A stretch of 64,000 bases of DNA from Turritopsis dohrnii (Eukaryota > Cnidaria > Hydrozoa > Anthoathecata > Oceaniidae): the NCBI GenBank assembly GCA_027922465.2, contig BQMF02000016.1:1550001-1614000 (forward strand). Reading direction: 5' to 3'. This document shows positions 23,088-36,100 of the stretch, in pieces. Position numbers and translations under genes: made by a program. How positions within the stretch are numbered: the stretch's first letter is position 1; each line of letters opens with the position of its first letter. A model generated the notes under the pieces. That model saw only the letters and a program-made list of their open reading frames with translations. It did not search any database and had not been told where the DNA came from.

Positions 23088-24166
23088 ACTTCTTTGAAAA
23101 CAACATCAAAACATGCTTTTAAAGCTGAGAATGGGAAGTGGGTAGAGGTTTAGGTTATAACTTGCTAATTGTATTGCTTCTTGAAGATACTTTGTTTATA
23201 CTTTTATTTGTATATAAAAATCTAACCGTTTTGTAAGAATTCGATCTATGCCTTAAAGGGGAATCAACAACTGTATGACAAAATGATCTTATACTAATCT
23301 CACTGTAGAAAGGTTTTTTGGTGGCATTACCAGCTTCCGGAATTTTTGAAGAATATTAGTCTGACTCACATTATGTCTTGTGAGTGTTCTTGTTCATTGA
23401 AACAAGAACTGTGAGATTTTTTGTTGTTTTATCATTTCTTTATGCATGTGCTTTCTTGCTGTCATAGGGAAATATTTAAAATCTTTGTAGATTTACATTT
23501 TGAAAAAGGATTTTTATTTTATTTCAAGCCTATTAGTTGTCTGTGTTATGTAAAAACTTTCTTCCTTATAGTTTTCCTTTGTAAAGGAACATTTTCTCAT
23601 ATTTTCTCAACTTATGAATGAATGTTGTGAATCATGAAGGACATTTTGTGTGATAACATTCTTCGCGCTTTTGTATATGTGAAATGGATAGTGCAAGGTA
23701 CTATTTGCCAGAAAATTACATTCTTTTCAAATACATTATTATGTACTTAAAAAAGTAAATTCAGGACCATATGTTTAGGAAAAGATTTTGAAAGCTTTGT
23801 GAAAATATGTCACACAAATTGGTTGAAATAGAATGAGAATGACGTTATCTGCTCCCATTTAGTGATATTGTGTTAGAAAATAATTTTTATTTCTGGTATA
23901 CTTAGCTACTAAAGGACAATTTTGAGTAAAAAAAAATATTGATATTTTCTAGTTGTTAGATCTCCTTTAATCTTGTTTTTAAATTTTGGGATGAAATTTG
24001 GAAGATTAACATCCATTATGAATATGTAGTGAACACAATGGCATTGTAAGGGTAACTGAATATGAAATGAAGTCGACCCATTTGTCCACTTTTTGCATCT
24101 TTCGAAAACAAACTTTTATAGTTGTTGTTTTTCAGATATATATAAGTATTATTATGATTGTTTGTG
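23088..24166. other. ZMAT5 3' UTR and spacer to DMTF1
   Basis: AT-rich and without a supported exon. ZMAT5 and DMTF1 run in the same direction, so the ZMAT5 3' end and the DMTF1 promoter must both be here. TTTTCAG just before 24136 may be the acceptor of the first DMTF1 coding exon. Confidence 0.5.
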
Positions 24167-27100
24167 ATGAATTCTTTTCAAAATACTGGAGACATGTTTT
24201 TGAAATCCTGTCGATCGAATAAATCCGCAAGAAGTCATGGTCGGAAACGACGAGCTAATAGTGACAGTGAGCTTACTTTTATGGACACCCATGATGGCAA
24301 ATCGCTTTTTGGTCAACAACTTTTCACAATGCATAACGATGATATAGATATAGATATTATGGCCGACTCACACTCAGGTAATCTGAATATTCCTTTATAA
24401 CATAGGGAAAGACTTGATGCTTTCCTGTTTGTTCTATACTTCGAACCAAATAAGTTCTTCTGTTTAAAACATAAAAATAAAAACTTTTCTTTGCCTGGTT
24501 TTATTCAACATCCTATATGATGTTGATAGTAAAATCAAATTTCAATGTTCAGGGTTGGCTTTTCCGAAAAGTATTTAAATTTTGAAACAAAAGTATGTAA
24601 TCAAAACATCAACAAAAAATATTAGTGAACTAACACATCTCTAGTCGTAAGTCAACTATCTAGATGCCAGTTTGGGATTGAAGAGTGATCTATCTTGGAT
24701 ATTTAAGGATTGATGTTGCCACATAGGTTTTGTCTCGATACTGTCTTTTCATATCACGTATCATTGATATCATTTTCAGACAAGATCATAGTTAAAAGGA
24801 TTTTTCAATTTTGACTCTTACTTCGGGTCTGTTATAAACTCTTCTATGCCTACCATAACACCAAACCCCTAAATCCCCAGTTGTATTGGTGGTTCATAAC
24901 AAAATTGCAAACTTTGCCACTATGCATCAAGAAGATCTTACCCAGAACATTGAACCATTAGGTCCAAGGAATGAACACTCCTGTTTACATGTTTACTTAC
25001 TATATACTTGAAAGAAGAATTAAAAAAGGGTGAGTACAGTGAAAATTTGTGAGTAAGAAACCGAGTTTGGTCTGCTTGTATTAAAAAACTTTGTAAATTC
25101 TTATATCTTATCACAAATCATCCTCATCTCAGGTGAAGTTTGTAAAGTAAAATGTAAAGAAGGAAAAAATATATACATGTACATTTTGATAAGACCTGTA
25201 ATGTGGTGTTTTATCTACATCCTTATTATTGTTTGTTTTTAGACAGCAACGTTCTCAGTGGCAACACTGCTATCGATCCTTCACAGATGTTTATCATGCT
25301 AACAAATACACAAAACACATTCTCTTACAGTCCACCGCACACAGTTTTGAATAGCTCTGATGTTGATACAAATGTCACTCATGCTTGTAATGGTTAGTAA
25401 GACTGAACTTCTAATTGTGTTAAAAAATGTTTAAAGTTTATAAAGTCGACCAAGCTCATCCTTACAAAATCAATCATGCCATGTGCATTTTGAAGACTTT
25501 TAAGTTAAGAAAATCTTGAGGCAATCACGAGGCTCAAGTGTCTAAATTTCTTTTGTTTTAAGTCTTTCTTTTTAACCTATTCTATTGACGTTTTAGTGCT
25601 AAAAATTGATATCATTTTGTTCCATAAAATATCAAACTTCTCAGTGACGAAAATTAGGTGAAATAATATGACCAAATAAACATGGACATGTAAACTTGTT
25701 TAACATCACAGATTAGTTTCCATTTCCACAAAATAATTAAGAAAAAGCGTGGAAACTTTTGCCCGTCATTTCTCGAAGAAAATCATAAGAAAATTGAGGT
25801 TCAAGGAAGAAGTGGCTTTCATATAAAAAGCATGTAGTTGAGACTAAAAGTATGCTGGCATTGTGTTAAGTTGATAACCTATTCATTAAGAAATTTTTTC
25901 ATGCTACAGTATCAGTATTTAATGTTTAATTTAAGTAACTTGTTTTTATTTTATTAACAAAAATACAAATATTTTTACAGGATGATATCTCAGTTATAAG
26001 TACAGGTGTAGAGTATCCCATTAATTCTCTTGTGTTTTAATTTTAGTTACATCAACTGTGTTAGACCAAACAACGCCTGACCCATCTCTTTTCACAGCAC
26101 AACTTTATCTGGTGGATACTTCCATACCTGGTGTTGTTGCTGAGGGAAGTTCAAGTCATCTCATAGAAGAACAAGTAAGGAAATTAAATTAATTAATAGC
26201 AGATTTATTTTATGCTAGATTTAATCCCAGGAAAACATTTTTACCGTGTCTTAATTTGAAAACAAAGCTCTTTCCTTCCCTCTTTCCTGTGTCAAAATTG
26301 GCAGCAGAAAGTGTATTTATGTTGAAGAGCTAAAAAAACTGAGCACAAAAATTTCACTACAACCAACTGTTACAGAGATCAAAATATTTTATGACATTAC
26401 AGACTCGTCTCCAAAAAAATATAGACCCAAATTTTTCATCACCCCTTCGCCAATATTGTGGACCCTAAATGTCTTCATCCGCGAAAATATGTGTCCGCGA
26501 AATGTTAATTTTTTTTCTCTATAATACAGATGTTTGATTTCAAAAATAGGTATAGATAATGAAAGGGGCGATAAGTTTAACATTGTATTTAACACTGTAT
26601 TTTAGTTTTCCATTACCTTTGTTTGTGTATAATACATTTTGAAGACAAAAAATAATTTTATCTACTGCCATCCGCAAAAATTAGTCCACGCGAAGTTGGG
26701 CCATCCCCGAAAATATGTCCCCGCGAAATAGAAAAAAAAATTATCTGCGAAAATATGTCCACGCGAAAATTTATCTCATTAAGGTATTTCCTTAAAAACA
26801 GCTCGTACAACTTGTGTTCAGCCAGAGGAAGATTGGAAATCAAATATCAAATATCAGTTTAAACAAATGGTTCCAAAAAACCCAAATTTCATGATGTGTT
26901 ATTCATTTACTTTTTAAAACCAATCGTTTTTCACTTTAACAATTACACTCAAAAACATAGAGAGAGAAAACTTCATTTAGTTTCTTTGTATTTAGTTGAT
27001 GTACTGTTTTCAAAGCCAAGTCAACAGTGGTCTTTGGAATATAAAACTAACTATAATAATAAAAACAAAACGCTATCTCTATTGGTTCACCAGCCAAAAA

Positions 27101-30100
27101 AAGTCACGTTCAATTCCCACAATTGCAATGTATTTGTTTCGAACTCACGTCGCACACAAAAAAAGAAATAATTTCGCTCACAACTCAATCTACCATTTTG
27201 TGTGACTTACAAACAAACAAACAAACAAACAAACAGAGAATCGGCTATTAATATGTGACCGTCCATGGGAAAAAACTAACAATGATTTATAGATTAATCT
27301 ATATTTACCTATATTATAGATTAGATTTTATCTATAATCTATGTATAGGTAAAATTTTATCTATAATATAGATTATAGATTATTATAGATTATAGATTAT
27401 CTATAATCTATAATCGATAATCTATAACCTATAATCTATAATCTATAATCTATAACCTATAATCTATAATCTATAACCTATAATCTATGCAATGTCAATG
27501 CAATGTCATCCGTGTTATGCATAAACTGTTTTACGACGTAATGATCTATAACCTAATGTAAAATCTTTACAAGATATCTATAACCGAGTAGCCCATGCAC
27601 TAATTATAGGAAACAAGCGATAACAACTTTAATGACTTGTGAAAATTTTACCGTTATCGCATAAAAATTTCGTTCGTTTAGTTTGTTTATGTTTTCATTC
27701 CACCATTTTTCGGGAGTAAAAAACATGACCAGGGACGCAGGTTAATTTTTCTTTCGCGAAATATTGTCAACCTTAATCAGGCCTTGTCAGGAAGAAAAAG
27801 GGCGGCGTGCGACTACCGCACGCCTGAATTTAAAACTTCAAAAATATGGCGTGTGATGGAGTGCGAAGCTTAAAAAGATTATATACATTCGTTATTGTAA
27901 CGTAAAAAAACCAGCTGGCACTGTCTAGACGCAGCGGAATTTATTTAAATATTTGTTTACTTTAAAGTACCAGTTGTATATCAAAAAGGCTTTTATTAAT
28001 CTTGTTCATGAAAAAGGTTTTTCTATTTATTAATCTTCTTGAAAAGAAGTTTTTGATGACGTTATCGACCACGACGAAAAGAGATACATAATTTCTTTCA
28101 TGTGTTATTTAAAAAGTCGAATATGAAATTTACATTCGAAAATGTGTTTATCAATTTATATCACATCACGTTGCAGCATGTTTCGCAATATAGAAACAGA
28201 AATTGTCACCTGTCTTTGCTTATAGATATTTTTTTGAATGAAGCACGTAAAATTTTTTTCTTCTCGTGCTTAAATATTTTCAAAGACAGCTGACAGCTTT
28301 TGGGAATACTATCGTGACGTCTTAAAATGAATGAAAATGAATGATCATTTTTTTCAAAACTTTTTTACGTTGTGCAGTCGATCAATGTTTGATAATGAAT
28401 GAATTTTCATTTCTTTTCTCAAAAGATCAAAGATTATTTATTATACTTTGACGACCCCACTAGTCCTCTTATTGAAAGATTTATTCTCTAGCCACAGAGG
28501 ACTTCAGGTTTAAACATTATCAGACAAGAAAAGTTAAGACTGCGAGAGTCAACCTTTATTGTATTGACGCCAGTCCTTGTGTTTGGGGTTCACAAGTTTA
28601 AACGTCCCCCACTTGTCTGTAAAAGATTAGGCAGACATACAAAATTTCAGGCGTGCGGTGGATCGCACGCCACATATAAAAAACGTTAAAACAGTCGTGC
28701 GAACAACCGCACGCCTCGAAGAATTCTCCTGACAAGGCCTGCTTAATAGAAGTAAAAGTTCTGTCAGAAACGTTTTTCTTGATGAAACCATTTAGGTCTT
28801 TCACATGATTTGCTATTTTCAGTGATTCTTTCAGATGAGGTCACTATTTTTCCATTTTTTTTTTCTATAACCTATTCATGATTATTTGCTTCACAAATTC
28901 ACTCGAACAATTCACAAAATATTGTTGTGTAAGAAAGGTCATTAATTATTTATCATGTTATGTTTCTTGTTTGGAATGGAAGAAAAAGATTATGCACATG
29001 TACGTAACTGGTGTTTGTATGCATTGTGCAACACTTCGAACATCCGCTTCGAAGACTTTATTCTCAAGTGAGTAACAAAATACTCTTGAATACAATCGGT
29101 CTACTTGAAGCATTCATTTTAATTTGGTTTTCAACAAACTGTCTTGTCAGTGAATGTGAACCAGGTGGCCAAGTCTATTTTTATTATTCAACTGATGCCA
29201 CCAGAAAAAGATTTTTTAAAACATGTTTGTTCATAAACATCAAGAAAGTCGATAAGGTAGAGAAAGATAGGTTTAATAATCAAACGGAGAATAAAGAGAA
29301 GTTTTAATCACTTTTTGATTAACTTTTACGCCTTGAAGAATAGCTTCTTCTTACTCTTCCTAAATACTTAAAAGTATGCTATGCTTGCGACATAATCGTA
29401 CAACGTTTTGAACTTTTGTTACGTAACATGTCACAAATGACCGCCAAACATTGGATTAAAGAGCATTCTATTACTAACACAAATGACCACTCTTATAGTA
29501 AACAAGACGTTTCTCCAAGAGGCCTGGCCGAAGTAGCATTTAAATTACACCACATATAGGGCGCGGATAACTGTATACCTATACGTACATATTATAATAT
29601 GGCGTATATTATGTTCCCATGACATGACTCTCTTTACCGCGAAGCAGAACTAAGGGCTTTTGAATTTTGCCTATTGATGACATAGGTTATAGTTTAGATA
29701 GAATCTATAACCTATAAATTAGATTGTAGATTATAGATTAATCTATAATCTATAATCGATAATCTATAATTATAGATAATTATAGATTATAGATTATAGA
29801 TTATAGATTAGATTTATCTATAATTTCTATTGTTTTCTTATCTATAATCTATAATCTATAATCTATAATTCCATTGTTAGTTTTTTCCCGTGGACGGTCA
29901 CATATATAGATGGCTCTTTTATAGAGGCATTGGCCTGCTTAAAACAATAAAGTTTGAGTTACTCTCGATTACTAAAATACTTATGCGGATTTACTTATTA
30001 AAAAACAGACTTATCGAGGAGAAGAAAATAAACTTTGAGCAAGAAGATGGAAAATTTTCGTTGATGATAGAATTATTTTTTCAAGGTCTTGTTTTAGAGT

Positions 30101-33100
30101 TCTTGATTGCTATTAAGAGACAAAATATTAATATGAAACATTACTGACCTCTTCTCGGAACATTTATGTACTAACATATCAATGGGAAAATCTGTCATTA
30201 TAAAGATATACTTGGATATATCTACCACACTCTTGTTTCGACATTCACGTAATGGATTTTTCGAAGCGAAAATCTAACTTTTTGTTGCAATTTTTATCTT
30301 AATTTTTGTGATGTCTGTTATTTTCATTTTTCAAAATGTAAAAGAAAATCCATTTGCTTTCTGACAATCACAGAAAAACATTTCCTAGGGAATAAGATTT
30401 TCTAATTACTGGCATGACTTCAAGTGAATGCTCTACAACTTTTGTGTCTACTTTACATATTTGCACACCGTAGCTGGAAAAACCTTTTTTCCCTAAATCT
30501 ATTAATTTTGCCGGTCAGGGACGTCAGCGGGTAATCAAAGAGACATGTGTTGGCAGTTGAGGGATATCCGAGGGTGTGTGATTGAACCTGACAGAAACCG
30601 TCAACAAGGACAGTTTCTTAATCTGATTGACTGTCAACAAGAACAGCATATTGATGTTATCGCCTGTCAACAAGGCAAACTCTAAATTGATTGGCTGTCA
30701 ACAAGGACAATTATTGAAAACAACTAGCTGTCAACAAGGACAGCGCCTAATCTGAACGAATAGAATCATCTGAAATACGCAAGTAATGACGGTAGGCATC
30801 GCTGGACCAGCGCCCTAAAATTTGTATCACACTATCCGGTACTCCCGATGAGGCTGCAGAAGAAGCACCACCAATCCTGAACGAATGAGTATTTACACCG
30901 GGTACGCCAGGCAAACATCTTGAAAGGAGAGTAACGATATCACTACGTGTGAGAAAACAGCCACTTTGAAGTGTAAATAATGGCAAATGACGATCATGGT
31001 GTAAACTCAAGAAATCCAACGTACAGCGAACTGGACAAACGATGTTGTTGGTAGCACCAATCCTAACGACAGACCCAGTGCGAAACGGGTCAGTTTTGGA
31101 TGCGCGAAGGTGAATAGCCATGATCGATTGATCGACATTGAACAAAACGTCATATACCAATAACGTATGATTCGGATCATACATAACCGGCGAAGTACAC
31201 GTAAATTCAGAGCATCGTAGGAGTCCAAAAAAAGCCAACGCTGAAGCCGCCTTGAGCAAGCGACGGTCGTAGTCAGAATACCGCAACAACTGTAACTGAG
31301 CGTGGATGATGCAAAGGTGACGGAAAGTAATAGGGTGACGCGGCGGCCTAGAAAAGTCTGGACCCTGAACTCGTCTAATCCCCCGAAGTGTATAGAATAG
31401 TCTTGAAAATACTGACAGTTGGCAAGGAAAACCAGACATAACTGAATGAAACTGAATGCCAGCCAAATAAGTACGAATAGTGGTGAATGACAACCGAGAG
31501 CCCAGAGATGATACGAAGAAGATCAGACCATCCTCTTGAACTGGGAATAGCGAGAGACCATTGCTATAGCAAAAACGCTGGTAATTCCGTAAAGCAGTGT
31601 TATACGTGGACATTGTTGATGGTGCCAAAGTGTTCGACTGATAAAAGACTACTGAACCGGAAGGATCGACCACACCAGAGGATTGACTTTGGTAGGCTGA
31701 GTATCCGCCTTGGGACACACTGCTCGAAAACGTCTCACCTGAGAACGAGAAAGAAAGTCAGCTGCAGCATTAAAGTGACCTGGCACATGCTGCAATAATA
31801 TATTAACATTCAAACGAGCTGAGAACAAAAACAAAAATCTAACCAGCGTCATAATGACCAGATCCCTGCAAGAACCGGACCTCCAAACGTGAACTAAATG
31901 GCTAAATTGTCTGTAAAGATGACAATCTGCGAATTCTGCCATTGGGAACACCAAGTAACAACTGCTGCAACAATGGCAAAGAGTTCCTGGACATTAATGT
32001 GATACCTGAGAAAGTGAAGAGGCCAAGTCTCACTTAACCAATGGGGACCCCAATAGCCTCCGAAACCACTACCTGAAGCATCAGTGTATAAGGACATGGC
32101 CACTGAAGTAATAGGCTCCCATTGAAAAAGGCAAACACCATTCCAAGACGGCAAAAAATCAATCCACCACTGGATATCAGCCTGAGCTTCCGCATTTAAA
32201 TAAATATGGTGACTAAGCGATGACACCGAAGTAGATAAATCGATCAGCCTATGTAAGAAAATTCTACCAGGCTTAACAACTTTGACTGCAAATGATAAAG
32301 AACCGATTAAGGACAGTAATTCCCGCTTAGTACATTTGCGTCGGTTCCTCTATCCAGTTAACATGGTGTTAAGATCCTCAAACTTATCTACAGGTAATCG
32401 AATGGTACGGGCAGAGATGTCAACTTAAATTCCCAAATACGTAAGCACTTGGGTCGGGCCAACTGTTTTTTCTGTAGCTAAAGGAACGCCCAGTTCGGAA
32501 CATATTGACTGCATAACAGCCATGTCTTCTCCCACTTGACACTCCGTCAAGCCACAAATTAGAAAATCATCAAGATAATGCATTATATGCTGAATGCCAC
32601 CAACGAAAATGAAAACCCAACAAAGTATTCCGAGCCGACAATAAATTCTTAGGTCTAGTAGTTAAAATAGGGCCAGAAAACCCAATGTCAAAACCATAAC
32701 GAAACCCGTCCAAAACAAAGGACACCATGGCTCTATTAGGATGATCCCACAAAGCCAGATCCAATCTGGAAATATTAACTGAAGAAACAACTGAGGAAGG
32801 CAACACATTAGGATGAAAAGTTATGCCCGCTGGTGCATTGCGAGGCATGATGGGGACCTGAACAGATCCGACAGCGATGCATGAAACGACACCTGGTGTT
32901 GGTGCAATGCCCATCTGCGTTATAACCGACAGGATCTAGACTGAGAGGAGGGTTCTGACCCTGGAGGTCTGACCGACTGTGAATTCTGGGGGGCACTAAA
33001 GGGCCGGTTGCCACTATGGAACCTGAATTTGAGCCAGTGGTCTGAGACAACCGCAATGGACAGCCAGATGCCATGTGCCCCACATTCCTACACGCAAAAC

Positions 33101-36100
33101 AGACAACAAGCGCAGGGGCACCTCTCAGATGCCGATTGTACAGATCATCATCAATACGATTCCATGACAAAGAAGCATTGTACGCCATCTGGAAACGGAA
33201 AAACCTATCTTAAGCGCCCCAAGCTTGAAAATTAAATTTGGATGGCGAAATCACAGATAATAGCCTGATACTGTAACAACTCGCACACACGATCAGGAAA
33301 GAGTGGCCATGACAACGAATGAAATTGTTCCAAGCCACCATCCACGAGGAAAAATCAGAAACCTGTGGTCGACTTGACTGACGCGGCACCAGAGACACAG
33401 ATGGAGCGGAACCCCTGGAGAACTGGAATGTGAATTCCTCCGTCGAGACCACTGAAAAAGGTAACAAATGATCAAAATTAATGAACTCAACATTCCTTAT
33501 GCAGTCAATGACAGCCTAAGGCAGCACTGGAACACTGGTTGATCGACAAGCAGGCAAGCGATTGGCAACACTCTGTGACGCGCGAGGAAGCATGGCAGCA
33601 CAAGGCACCGGCAGAGAACCCGGACCTACACCGATGTTACTAAAATTAGTAGTTGAACCAGATATAAAATTAGCTGGTATATTAGTAGTGTTAATATTAT
33701 TACTAATGTCTAAATTAGAACGTTGCCTGGTGAAGAACAGTGCAACTTGTTGTTGGATTAGAGTCTCCAAACGGGATGAGAAGCAGTCAACGAACTTGAC
33801 TGTTGTTGTACAAACAACGGAGCTGCAGGCGTATAGGCAGTTGCCACTGTAGTAACAGGAACAGAAACACTGGTTGACGTCGACTCAAGCGGATGGTAAA
33901 ATTGGTATAGACGCCTGACCAACACTTGAGTGGAACCGGTATCCACAATATTTAATGCATTGCACGAAAGCTGCAAAGAGCTTCGTGATAATTGTAACTA
34001 GTCCTGTAAAGAACGTTGTGCTGCATCGTCTGTAGTTCCAGAAGTCCTAGTGTGAGGTTGGGGTCGCGTTTTGACAGCGAAAGTCCAAGTACAAAAAACC
34101 AAAATGGCGACGATATGTGACTTCCACATGGTGACATCCAAATTTAAGTAATTAGCCAATGAACAACAAACTACTGCGGCTTAAGTAATTCCACACACTC
34201 TCTAACTTGTGCACCAATATTAATTTGCAACTTTAACACGAAAAACGACAGATATCAGCAGATAAAAGAGTAATACAATCTCAAATTAAAAACCTTCACA
34301 AAAACGTGACTGTACGGCGAAGGAATAGCAATAAAAACTACCGGCGTCTGAAACTGCCAGTGAAAAAATGGATAACGCCAAGCAAAGTCGATAACGAGAA
34401 CCATAAGCGATCAACAAATATAGACACCGCTGAGCCCAGGGTTAACTAGTGTTAAGTAAACTTAACAGACTGGGAGAAAACCATGACTTCTATCATAGCT
34501 TAAGCAATACCCCTGCTCTAAGCTTTGCTATTACCCAAGCCTTTTGCTTATCTTTTGTTTTTCTTGAAAATGGATTTTGTAAAAGTTTAAAAGAGAAGCC
34601 TTTTCAACATGGGCCTTGTATAAGGCAAGGCATTGTCAAGGGAGAAAATGAAATAAGTTCAAACATTTGACACTGTATGTGGAAACAATTTGTTTTCAAA
34701 TTTGTTTGTCTCTTCTTAATTTTTATTAACTTACTTTTTTACTGGTCCAAAACTTAAATAACAACACAATCTTGGTTTTGTCAGAATGAATCAATGGTCA
34801 ATTTGGGCATTTGATAGCTTACTGGATACGAAAGAATGATCATATCCTTATGATGGCTCCATGCATGATTTAGTTTATTAACATTTTTCTTTTCTCGTAT
34901 TTCTTGTATTTTTCTTTTCGATTCATAACTATATGATTTCCAATATGGTCATGGCTGGTTTCATTGTGTGCATCATGAAGAAAGAAGAACACTGATTCAA
35001 TCTGAGATAAAACATTATTTAGCAAATTGAACTGTTGTTGTTATCTTGTCTCTTCCCGTCCCCACACTGCTGCATTCTTTAGGTAGGAACAGATTTTTTA
35101 AAAAGGTATCAAAAATCGAAGTGTAATCCTTGTGTAAAATATATTTCTCTCTTCACATCGAATCATATGTCACCAGATACATATGTCAGGTGTATTTCTG
35201 TTATTTAAAGCCATGTGTTTCTATTATTTTATTATTATGTTTTCTCACTTTACAGTTCAATAAACGATGTTTAAAGCGATTCTGAACTTCGCGCCATATT
35301 TGTTTTGATTTTGAATGTTTTGATCATGTGAGAATAATATTTACATTTTAAGCCGGCCAATGCCTCTTTAAGTTTAAGAACAAAAATCTTACTTCTTTTA
35401 TGGCAAAACAAGAGAAAAGCAAGAAGGGAAATGTGGGTTCACAAGATATTTAAAGAAAGAAAACAAAAAGGGGAGTTTCATTTACTTATCAAAAAAATGC
35501 AACTACATGATCATAATGATCATAATTTTGATCATTTGTTTTTATCAGTGTTTTCGCATTTGTCCTACTCAGCATGAACGTTTGCTCCAAAGTTAATAAT
35601 AAACACCACAGAAAAGGGAAGCCTATTGTGTGTTTCATTTAGGTATATTTTCACATTTCGATCTGCTGTCGTGATTTTTATTTTAATTGGAGCATGTTGA
35701 TTCATCCATGTAAAAGTTGTCATGACAATTCTAACGCTTTTTATTTTTATTATTTTCTGTGGGTATATTAGCTGTCAGTTAATATTTCATATTAGCTGTC
35801 ATATATATTTTTACTTTAGGTAAATGGCCTATTTGGTATTCAGACAGCCGGAAGTAGTCATCTGTCAACTACAGAGTTTGGTCACATACCTGCTAAGTTT
35901 TTGAAAAAGAAACTTCCATCACAGGTATTAATGTGATTTGAACTGTCTTTTTAACCTCAACTCAGATACACTGGGGAGGTGTTCTCTTAAGAAAAGTTTG
36001 CTGAAAATATGTAAGTTGGTGAGTATTTCCTTTGAATAGATTTCTTTGAGTGTTAGACCAACCAAGTCAATACAAAATTGTTCTGATGATGCACAAAACC

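Larger units (their letters stand above)
30500..34440 (-). mobile_element. DIRS-type tyrosine-recombinase retrotransposon
   Basis: In minus-strand order: a gag-like region with zinc knuckle, reverse transcriptase remnants with a YLDD box, RNase H, and a full tyrosine recombinase. This order is diagnostic of DIRS/Ngaro-type elements. Exact ends are uncertain, because I found no clear terminal or split direct repeats. It lies antisense in DMTF1 intron 3. Frameshifts, stops and an internal RT deletion make the copy non-autonomous, but the recombinase frame is unbroken. Confidence 0.85.

Noticed and set aside
28102..29307. Several 60-98 codon frames in the 27-30 kb element
   Set aside because: They lie in non-coding transposon sequence and show no transposase or zinc-finger pattern.
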